8,340 nucleotides of DNA, from positions 1 through 8,340 of the forward strand of contig JAQCIA010000077.1 in NCBI GenBank assembly GCA_027620105.1, read 5' to 3'. The notes under the pieces were generated by a model. It did no database searches. It had not been told where the DNA came from and worked only from the letters and a program-made list of their open reading frames with translations. This DNA is from Verrucomicrobiota bacterium. Its GTDB lineage: Bacteria > Verrucomicrobiota > Kiritimatiellia > UBA8416 > JAIOPI01. Of the stretch, positions 1 through 5,828 are shown piece after piece (position 1 is the first letter of the stretch; every line of letters begins with the position of its first letter). The translations under genes and the position numbers were made by a program.

Positions 1-1504
1 GAAATATCTGCGCGGGCTGGCGCCCGCGGGGCCGCTCGAAGCATTCCGCGGACACCTGCTCCATCACCTGAGCCTCGTGGCTAATAACCTGGGCGTGTTC
101 ATGGAAGATCAGGGGCGTGAGGCCGAAGGCTACGAGGCTTATGCCCAGTCGCGGGTTTTCGATCCCAGCAATGTCAGCGCACTGATGAACCAGTACACCA
201 TGCTGGAACATGGCTTTCAGGCGCCGGATGCCGAGGCTGTGGGCAAAGCCCTGGCGGTGTTCAGTGAATCCATCCGAGGCAAGCCGCCGTCTGTGGGCGC
301 GGTGACGCGTGGCTATGGGGAAATTCGCTCCCCTTCCGCATTTTCAAAGATGGGCGGAGAGTGGGCCAGCAGGGGCCAGCCGGAATTAGCCGCTTCCGGT
401 CTGCGCCGCGCCATGGGGCTCGTGCCGGAGGAGGGGCGGGGGGGGTACAAACAGGCACTTGCCGGACTGTACTTAGTGCAGAACCGGGCTGACGAGAGCG
501 AGGCCCTGTTCACCGAACTGCTGGTGGAGAACCCGAAGAACCAAACCGCACTGTTGGGCATGGCGCGGATCGAACTGCAGCGCGAACAACCCGCCAAGGC
601 CCGCGTGTATCTTGACCGCGCGCAGGGCGCCGGCGTGCCGGATGCGATGATGCAACTGGAGTGGGCCGCCTTCTACACGTCCACAGACGATCTCAAGCAG
701 GCCAAGGACACCCTGCGCGCCGTGCTCGAAACGCAACCCGATCTCGTGCGCGCCCTGGCGATGCTCACCGCGATCAATATCCAGGAGCGCGACACACTGG
801 GATTGGTTGACACGCTCCGGCGCATCGGTCGCGTCAGGCAGGGGGCGGAGTTTCTCCAGGCTATCGCCGGCGCCTACCTCGCCATGCTGAAGGACGATCA
901 AGACGGCGCCGCCATTGCCTTCGAAAGGGCGCTGACCATGCAGCCAGGGGATCCACAGATCTTAGAGTGGCTGACGCGCCTGGATGCGCTCCAGGGTCGG
1001 ACCGACCGGATGGAGGCGCGAGTGTTGCAATTGCTGCGCGTTGCTCCTGCCAATGCCTTCGGAAATTTCATTCTTGCCGGATTGCAGAAGGAGCGCGGTC
1101 AGATCGAGCTTGCGCGGAATTCGCTCGCGCGCAGCCTCGAAACAGAACGGACGCCGGAAGCGCTGAATGACATGGCCTGGTTGCTGCAGGAGAGCGGGCT
1201 GTACCAGGAGGCCGAGGCGCAGGCCCGCGCGGCGCTGGAACTTCGCGGGGACATGTCGCAGGTCTGGGACACCCTCGGGGTTGTACTCATGAAAACCGAT
1301 CGTCTGGAAGAGGCCCGCATCGCGTTTGAAAAAGCGCTGGCGCTTGAAAAGGACAGTGTTCCCGTGACGCTGCACGTCGCGGAGTTGGATTTACGGCAAG
1401 GCCGTCGCGACGATGCCATGCGCCGGTTCACCGAACTTGAGGCGCGGCGCCAGGACATGACCATCGCGGATCGCGATGCGTTGGATCTCCTGCGGAAAAA
1501 ATAA
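1..1504 (+). CDS. TPR-repeat protein, 3' part (start lies off the left edge)
   Basis: The reading frame is open from base 2 with no stop. The first in-frame start, a GTG at 77, falls inside the first TPR helix (LSLVANNLGVF) and has no ribosome binding site, so the true start is upstream of the window. About 500 residues are visible, nearly all a tandem array of roughly ten to twelve degenerate TPR units. Clear ones, numbered from GTG 77, are residues 122-155 (GGYKQALAGLYLVQNRADES, ending at the ENPKN turn), 258-290 (ending QPGD), 359-391 (EALNDMAWLLQESGLYQEAE) and 394-426 (VWDTLGVVLMKTDRLEEARI). The last units, with NDMAWLL and DTLGVVL, resemble the ends of long cell-envelope TPR proteins such as the PEP-CTERM/exosortase-associated type, but nothing here proves that link. 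No catalytic domain or membrane segment is seen in this part. It is probably a protein-protein scaffold, and its localisation depends on the missing N-terminus. It precedes the pyrophosphorylase gene by 21 bases and is probably co-transcribed with it. Confidence 0.9.
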   Translation, partial: KYLRGLAPAGPLEAFRGHLLHHLSLVANNLGVFMEDQGREAEGYEAYAQSRVFDPSNVSALMNQYTMLEHGFQAPDAEAVGKALAVFSESIRGKPPSVGAVTRGYGEIRSPSAFSKMGGEWASRGQPELAASGLRRAMGLVPEEGRGGYKQALAGLYLVQNRADESEALFTELLVENPKNQTALLGMARIELQREQPAKARVYLDRAQGAGVPDAMMQLEWAAFYTSTDDLKQAKDTLRAVLETQPDLVRALAMLTAINIQERDTLGLVDTLRRIGRVRQGAEFLQAIAGAYLAMLKDDQDGAAIAFERALTMQPGDPQILEWLTRLDALQGRTDRMEARVLQLLRVAPANAFGNFILAGLQKERGQIELARNSLARSLETERTPEALNDMAWLLQESGLYQEAEAQARAALELRGDMSQVWDTLGVVLMKTDRLEEARIAFEKALALEKDSVPVTLHVAELDLRQGRRDDAMRRFTELEARRQDMTIADRDALDLLRKK

Positions 1505-1509
1505 TGAGC

Positions 1510-1517
1510 GGGGGGGG
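1510..1517 (+). repeat. 8-G homopolymer in the leader of the pyrophosphorylase gene
   Basis: Eight consecutive Gs lie between the TPR stop codon (TAA, 1502-1504) and the ATG at 1526. The tract ends 8 bases before that ATG, so it may act as a weak, wobble-paired ribosome binding site. No better Shine-Dalgarno sequence is visible. An ATG at 1504-1506 overlaps the TPR stop (TAATG) but is out of frame with the enzyme by one base. Loss of one G would bring it into frame. Confidence 0.5.
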
Positions 1518-1525
1518 CGCCAGGC

Positions 1526-2923
1526 ATGCATGTTTCCATTGAGGAGGCGCGCCGCGTGTTGGAGGATAACGCGCAGGCTCAGGTTCTGCGGTTCTGGGAT
1601 CGGCTGAATGCCGCTCAACGCGACGGGCTGCTCGCCCAGGTGGCCACGCTCGACTTTGCGGGGATCGCGCGCATGCGTCGCATGCTGGACGACAAGGATG
1701 CCGCGCCCGCGCTGGGGGAGCTTCGCCCCGCGCCCGTCACGCAACTGGACCCAGCCGGGCAGCGCGAGGCACGTCGCGCGGGAGAACAGGCGCTGCGCGA
1801 CGGGGCGGTTGGCGCCATCCTGGTGGCGGGTGGCCAGGGAACGCGCCTGGGGTTCGAGGGGCCCAAGGGCGCCTTCCCGATTGGGCCCATCTCCCGGTGT
1901 CCGCTGTTTGCCATCCATGCCCGCAAGATCCTGGCATTGGAACGCAAGTATGGAGCCGCGGTCCCGCTGTACATTATGACCTCGGACAGCAACGATGCGG
2001 ACACCCGCGCTTTCTTTGTCCGGCATGCCTATTTCGGGCTTCAGCCTGCGCACGTGCACTTCTTCATGCAGGGCATGTGGCCCGCCCTGACAGCCGAAGG
2101 GCAGATCATTCTCGACCGTCCGGACCATATTTTCATGAGTCCGGATGGGCACGGCGGCACCATCTCGGCCTTGCGCGCCGCGGGCCTGATTGGCGACATG
2201 CAGCGGCGTGGTCTACGCATGCTGTTCTACTTTCAAGTCGACAACCCGCTGGTTGACGTTGCCGACCCCGTGTTCCTCGGGTTCCACGCGTCGCGCGAGG
2301 CTCAGATCTCCGTGAAGGTCTGCACGAAGCGGGATCCCGAAGAAAAACTTGGCGTGGTTGTGGTGCGGGATGGACGTTCGGCCATCGTCGAATACACGGA
2401 ACTCACCCACGTGCAGAAGCACGCCACTCTGCCGGACGGGCGGCTCCAATTTCGCCACGGCAGCGTGGCCATTCACGTGTTCAGCCGTGACTTCCTGCTG
2501 GGGCAATCCGAGGCGGTCCTGCCCTTGCACCTAGCGCACAAGAAGGTTCCATCCTGCGGGGACGATGGCGTTCCTGTCACGCCGACACAACCCAATGCCT
2601 ACAAATTCGAGAAGTTCATCTTCGACGTCATTCCCAACGCGGAGCGCGCCCTCAGCCTCGAATTTGACCGAAATGAGGAGTTTTCGCCGGTCAAGAACAG
2701 CACGGGCGAGGATTCGCCCGCCACGGTGACGCGCGACATGGTGCGGAAATTCGCACGATGGTTGGAGGCGTCCGACGTGACAGTGCCGAGGCAGGCCGAC
2801 GGCGATCCGCGCTATTGCATCGAGATCGATCCCGTCTACGCCTTGACCGCCGAGGACTTGCGCGCAAAGGTGTCACGCGATCTCAGGATCACGGGCGATC
2901 TGCTGCTGCAAGAGGCCCCGTGA
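1526..2923 (+). CDS. UDPGP-family UDP-sugar pyrophosphorylase, probable UDP-N-acetylglucosamine pyrophosphorylase (eukaryotic UAP1 type)
   Basis: The predicted cytoplasmic enzyme transfers UMP from UTP to a sugar 1-phosphate, most likely GlcNAc-1-P, giving UDP-GlcNAc and pyrophosphate for cell-wall or surface polysaccharide synthesis. Seen in the 465-residue sequence: an N-terminal helical region with FWDRLNAAQRDGLLAQV (23-39); the nucleotide-binding loop AGGQGTRLGFEGPKG (101-115); MTSDSN (151-156); the uridine/sugar loop PDGHGG (206-211); VDNPL (238-242); VVVVRDG followed by VEYTEL (277-293); KFEKFIFDV (360-368); and EEFSPVKN (384-391). This order and length match the UAP1/AGX group of the UDPGP family rather than bacterial GlmU: there is no left-handed beta-helix acetyltransferase domain. 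The animal enzyme usually has N where this one has H in PDGHGG. UDP-glucose pyrophosphorylase or broad UDP-sugar pyrophosphorylase activity cannot be excluded. The ATG at 1526 is the first in-frame start after the TPR stop. An earlier ATG (1504) is out of frame by one base. Confidence 0.93.
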   Translation: MHVSIEEARRVLEDNAQAQVLRFWDRLNAAQRDGLLAQVATLDFAGIARMRRMLDDKDAAPALGELRPAPVTQLDPAGQREARRAGEQALRDGAVGAILVAGGQGTRLGFEGPKGAFPIGPISRCPLFAIHARKILALERKYGAAVPLYIMTSDSNDADTRAFFVRHAYFGLQPAHVHFFMQGMWPALTAEGQIILDRPDHIFMSPDGHGGTISALRAAGLIGDMQRRGLRMLFYFQVDNPLVDVADPVFLGFHASREAQISVKVCTKRDPEEKLGVVVVRDGRSAIVEYTELTHVQKHATLPDGRLQFRHGSVAIHVFSRDFLLGQSEAVLPLHLAHKKVPSCGDDGVPVTPTQPNAYKFEKFIFDVIPNAERALSLEFDRNEEFSPVKNSTGEDSPATVTRDMVRKFARWLEASDVTVPRQADGDPRYCIEIDPVYALTAEDLRAKVSRDLRITGDLLLQEAP

Positions 2924-4369
2924 TCAGCGGCCCTGGCTGGCCACGATGCGAAAGCCGATCGTGTCGTCCTTCACGGTGGGACGATCGAAGCCGATGGCGC
3001 TGATGCGCATGTTGGGTTCGCCGTCAAAGTCCCAGGATGCCCCGCGGCGCACTTTGTAGCGGCTGTCCGCCGAGTAGTCATCCTCGCACCATTCCCAGAC
3101 GTTACCCGCCAGGCCGTATATGCCCCAGGCATTCATCCCGCTTTCAGTGACGGGGCAGGTCACCACGGCGCCATCGTCATACTGCGGGATGCCCTGCCAT
3201 TCGGTCAGATTCTCGCGCGCCGTCAGGTCCGCGAAATTGCCGTACACGGGTGGCCACTGGTTACCCCACGGGTATTTACGGTTTTCCCCGCAGCGTGCCA
3301 GATAGGTCCACTCCACAGAATAGGGGAGTCGAAAAATAAACCCTTCGGGGAGCCGGTCGCGGTACGTTTTATTCAACCAATCGCAGAAATCCTGTGCATC
3401 CCGCCAACTGACAAGGACCGCCGGTTGATCATTGCCGTTCAGCGTGAATGACTCGCGAAATCTGCTGTTGTGGGTGGGGCGATAGCGGCGAAACTGTCCA
3501 TTTGTTACTTCGTACTTGCCCGCCCACAGGCCGATGGGCTTGACCCACTCGAGTACCATGGTTTGTCCCAGACCAATGTTCACGATCAAGGCACGATTGT
3601 CGTTCGTGCCCTGTTTGGCAATATAGATGTCGGTTTCGGTCAGTGCTGCCAGTTCCGGCAGCAAGGAAGGCGCATCCGGTTCGACGGGAGGCACTGCGGC
3701 TTCGGCTTCGGCTTCCACAACAACATTGGATCGTTCTGAGTCGATCTGCTCAGAAACGATCCGATCCGCGATCAGCATCGCGGCCTCGGCATACTCGCTG
3801 AGGTGTGCCCAGTGGATCGGTTGCGCCCCGGTGTCATTCTCGGCTAGGGGATCGGCGCCAGCTTCAAGCAAGAGCGCGATCACGTTGGTGGCATTGCGAT
3901 TCGCGGCCCAGTGCAGCGGGGTGATGCGCTTCGACGATTGCGCATTCACGTCGGCATCGGCCGCGATGAGCAACGAGGCGACCGCCAGGGCATCCCGTCC
4001 CGCGGCCCAATGCAAGGGTGTGAAACCATCGGACGTGCGGGCATCGCAGACCGCGCCATGGCCCAGCAACAGCCGTGCGGCATCCTCGTGATTGAGCGCG
4101 GCGGCCAGATGGAGCGGCGTTACGCCGCGACCGATCGTGCTGTTGACGAAATCAGGATTCGCATTGACAAGCAAATCCTGCAGAAATCCGATATCATTGT
4201 CCCTGACGGCCTGATGCACATCCTTGTGAGACGCATTCTCGGTGGCGGCGCGGCACGGCAGGGCGCCGATGACTAGAAGCGCGACGACTGAGAGGGCAAA
4301 TGCATGCGTGCGCTGAGCCGGAAGGATATCGTGGGAGTAAGTGTACATCGGCTGAAGCATGTGTGGCAC
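2924..4369 (-). CDS. Exported ankyrin-repeat / FGE-like (SUMF1 fold) fusion protein, catalytic cysteines absent
   Basis: This 481-residue protein has a hydrophobic export signal at about 22-37 (FALSVVALLVIGAL) with likely cleavage near CRA/AT (about 41). Five ankyrin units follow (about 48-204), three of them with the TPLH signature (84-87, 117-120, 150-153) and a last degenerate one with QPIHWA. Next comes an acidic, proline-rich linker (216-240, EAEAEAAVPPVEPDAP), then an FGE-sulfatase/SUMF1-type domain (about 260-478). Landmarks of that domain are GKYEVTNGQFRRY, PAVLVSWRDAQDFCDWLN, RLPYSVEWTYLARCG, YPWGN, GLAGNVWEWC, VRRGASWDF and the terminal IGFRI. Active FGEs carry two copper-binding cysteines just after the RGGS-like motif. 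Here that stretch reads RGASWDFDGEPNMRIS with none, so the domain is predicted to be non-catalytic, perhaps a binding module. Its substrate or partner is unknown. The GTG start is chosen because AGG lies 6 bases upstream (4376-4378). ATGs at 4360 and 4348 lack any Shine-Dalgarno sequence and remain alternatives. Its stop abuts that of the convergent pyrophosphorylase gene. Confidence 0.88.
   Translation of the reverse strand: MPHMLQPMYTYSHDILPAQRTHAFALSVVALLVIGALPCRAATENASHKDVHQAVRDNDIGFLQDLLVNANPDFVNSTIGRGVTPLHLAAALNHEDAARLLLGHGAVCDARTSDGFTPLHWAAGRDALAVASLLIAADADVNAQSSKRITPLHWAANRNATNVIALLLEAGADPLAENDTGAQPIHWAHLSEYAEAAMLIADRIVSEQIDSERSNVVVEAEAEAAVPPVEPDAPSLLPELAALTETDIYIAKQGTNDNRALIVNIGLGQTMVLEWVKPIGLWAGKYEVTNGQFRRYRPTHNSRFRESFTLNGNDQPAVLVSWRDAQDFCDWLNKTYRDRLPEGFIFRLPYSVEWTYLARCGENRKYPWGNQWPPVYGNFADLTARENLTEWQGIPQYDDGAVVTCPVTESGMNAWGIYGLAGNVWEWCEDDYSADSRYKVRRGASWDFDGEPNMRISAIGFDRPTVKDDTIGFRIVASQGR
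3697..3714 (-). repeat. Three tandem hexamers encoding Glu-Ala repeats in the inter-domain linker
   Basis: Three perfect copies of CGGCTT (plus strand) encode the EA-rich part of the linker between the ankyrin and FGE-like domains. It is short and in frame, so changes in copy number would lengthen or shorten the linker by two residues each without a frameshift. Confidence 0.6.
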
Positions 4370-4371
4370 TG

Positions 4372-4390
4372 CGGGCCTAACACCAGCCCG
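4372..4390 (-). promoter_or_regulatory. Small inverted repeat over the ribosome-binding region of the ankyrin/FGE-like gene
   Basis: CGGGC (4372-4376) and GCCCG (4386-4390) can pair around a 9-base loop. The arm nearer the gene ends 2 bases before the GTG start and overlaps the AGG that would serve as Shine-Dalgarno sequence. It could dampen translation initiation. There is no T tract after it, so it does not look like an intrinsic terminator for the Bat genes. The stem is only 5 bp and may be chance in GC-rich DNA. Confidence 0.25.
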
Positions 4391-4410
4391 ACTGACTTTG
4401 ACTCGGTGCT

Positions 4411-4439
4411 AGACTAGTTGGTAGCGGGTCGCATTCCAA
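4411..4439 (-). promoter_or_regulatory. Possible sigma-70-like promoter for the ankyrin/FGE-like gene
   Basis: On the minus strand, TTGGAA (4439-4434; 4 of 6 matches to TTGACA) and TAGTCT (4416-4411; 3 of 6 matches to TATAAT) are separated by 17 bases. They lie about 40 bases before the GTG start, in the only real intergenic gap of the minus-strand block (4370-4457). The -10 match is poor. The position and the local drop in GC content are the main reasons to list it. Confidence 0.2.
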
Positions 4440-4457
4440 TTGAAAACGCGGGGTTTC

Positions 4458-5828
4458 TCAGCGTTCCGTCGGGCTGTCTGAGCTTGTCAGTGATTCCGAC
4501 GGTATCCAACCCCACGCATCCCCCTGCACGACACGGCTCCAACCGTTCCACGTTTCGGTGATTGTGACCGGGGTCCCTTGCGGGAAGATGACCAGCTCCC
4601 TGGCTGCCGAGGCCGGGGCAATTCGCGCCGGCGTCGAAGTGGACAGGGTGCGCTCCAGCAACCCAGCGGCGGTCAGGTTTACGACGTACCGTGTGCCCGC
4701 GAAGCAAGCCCCGCCGAAGAGCAGGGCGACTAGCGCGGCGCGCCAGGAAATTGCAGCTGCGCGACGTTTGTGCCAGGACCAGAGGTTTGCCAGCGCCAGC
4801 CCCGTGGCGAGGAGCCAGGCTATGCCCGTGGCGAAGGAGAGGAGCACGCGCAGCGAAAGGACTCCGGTTGCGCCGCGCCAGTCCGGCGTCGTTTGTTCAG
4901 GTGCCGCCGATGTGACGGGCGCGATGCTGCCGTTCGTTGCCCCCCCTGGGGAAGATTCCGGACGATACGGTGAGAAACTGGGGGCCGAGTCACGCGCATG
5001 AAAGTGAAGTGGCACGGGGGGCGCAAGCAGGGTGCGGTAGACACCGGCCGTCGTATCAAAGAAGGTGAAACGGGCCGCCGGCGTCGCCACAGCGTTGGTG
5101 CTCTGTGGAATGACGGTTTGTTCGAAACGGACCGTGCCAGGCGCGGCATCTGCGGCTTGTTGGGGCGGATAGGTCTTGAACGCGTCGGGGTGATCCAGCG
5201 TGGGGCTGGTCACGCCGGCGAGGCGCCCGTTGCCACGGATGGTCATCGTGAGCGTGACCAAATCACCGACCGCCAGATCTGTGGGGGTTGCATCGAGGTC
5301 CAGGGTGAACTGGCCGATCGCACCGGAGAAGTCGTCCGGTCGCCCCGCCGTCGGCAGCGGGATAACCGTAACGGCGACCGGCGTCACCGGGGTTGACCGT
5401 GTTGATTGAAAGGTGGTCGTGCCAAAGACTGTGCGCTCATGCGTGAGTTGCGTGAAGCGAAGCGTGGGCGCCAGGTTAACCGCCCCGGGATTTATGCCAT
5501 GACTTTCACTTCTAAACTGACGAGTCTCCTCGATCTGGCCTCCCGCACTTGTGCGTGTGGGGGTGAGTTCCTGAAACTGCCCCAACGCGACCTGCTGCCC
5601 CCCGTTGAGGCCATCAAGTCCGAATTCATTGCCCAAGGTTATGCCGCGCGCGTGGACGGTGAGCAGGATCTGAAAGGGTTGTCCCACGTAGACAGTGGCT
5701 GGCGTGGCGGCGAGGGTTACGCGGATTTCAGGAGAGGGTGCCTGCGCGACCGCGGCACTGGTGCTGAGCATGGCCACAAGCGCAAGTCCTTTGAGGCGAA
5801 GATCCAGATTGCGGTTGCCGTTAATCAT
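4458..5828 (-). CDS. BatD-type protein with two membrane helices and C-terminal SH3-like domain
   Basis: This 456-residue envelope protein starts with a signal peptide (1-30, cleavage after AQA). The exported part holds two Ig-like BatD modules. The first (about 33-155) begins with VTLAATPATVYVGQPFQILL. The second (about 164-276) begins FSGAIGQFTLDLDATP and continues VGDLVTLTMTIRGNG. The second module closely parallels residues 311-424 of the large upstream protein (FVGTVG, VGDPLSLTLDISGD, AGAYRT), so the two are paralogous. A Ser/Pro-rich spacer (280-315) leads to two membrane helices (about 323-350 and 358-384) joined by a basic cytoplasmic loop (WSWHKRR). The C-terminus (about 404-450; FPQGTPVTITETWNGWSRV, GWIPSESL) is a bacterial SH3-like domain placed in the periplasm, as found at the end of BatE. 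The ATG is well supported: CAGGAA lies about 7 bases upstream, and the start overlaps the upstream stop as ATGA. BatD/BatE proteins were first linked to aerotolerance in Bacteroides, a role since questioned. The function here is unknown. Confidence 0.87.
   Translation of the reverse strand: MINGNRNLDLRLKGLALVAMLSTSAAVAQAPSPEIRVTLAATPATVYVGQPFQILLTVHARGITLGNEFGLDGLNGGQQVALGQFQELTPTRTSAGGQIEETRQFRSESHGINPGAVNLAPTLRFTQLTHERTVFGTTTFQSTRSTPVTPVAVTVIPLPTAGRPDDFSGAIGQFTLDLDATPTDLAVGDLVTLTMTIRGNGRLAGVTSPTLDHPDAFKTYPPQQAADAAPGTVRFEQTVIPQSTNAVATPAARFTFFDTTAGVYRTLLAPPVPLHFHARDSAPSFSPYRPESSPGGATNGSIAPVTSAAPEQTTPDWRGATGVLSLRVLLSFATGIAWLLATGLALANLWSWHKRRAAAISWRAALVALLFGGACFAGTRYVVNLTAAGLLERTLSTSTPARIAPASAARELVIFPQGTPVTITETWNGWSRVVQGDAWGWIPSESLTSSDSPTER

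Noticed and set aside
77..79. GTG as the start of the TPR gene
   Set aside because: The frame is open upstream to the window edge, the upstream codons continue the first TPR helix, and no Shine-Dalgarno sequence precedes it.
1391..2152. A 253-codon minus-strand frame opposite the end of the TPR gene and the start of the pyrophosphorylase
   Set aside because: It runs across two real genes on the other strand and has no domain signature.
2900..2960. Short GGCC-based inverted repeats near the convergent stops as a bidirectional terminator
   Set aside because: Stems are only about 4 bp and no T or A tract follows on either strand. They are expected by chance in GC-rich sequence.
4253..4255. Cysteine at residue 39 of the ankyrin/FGE protein as a lipoprotein attachment site
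   Set aside because: The preceding residues (A-L-P) do not fit a lipobox: proline before the cysteine is unfavourable. Cleavage after CRA by signal peptidase I fits better.
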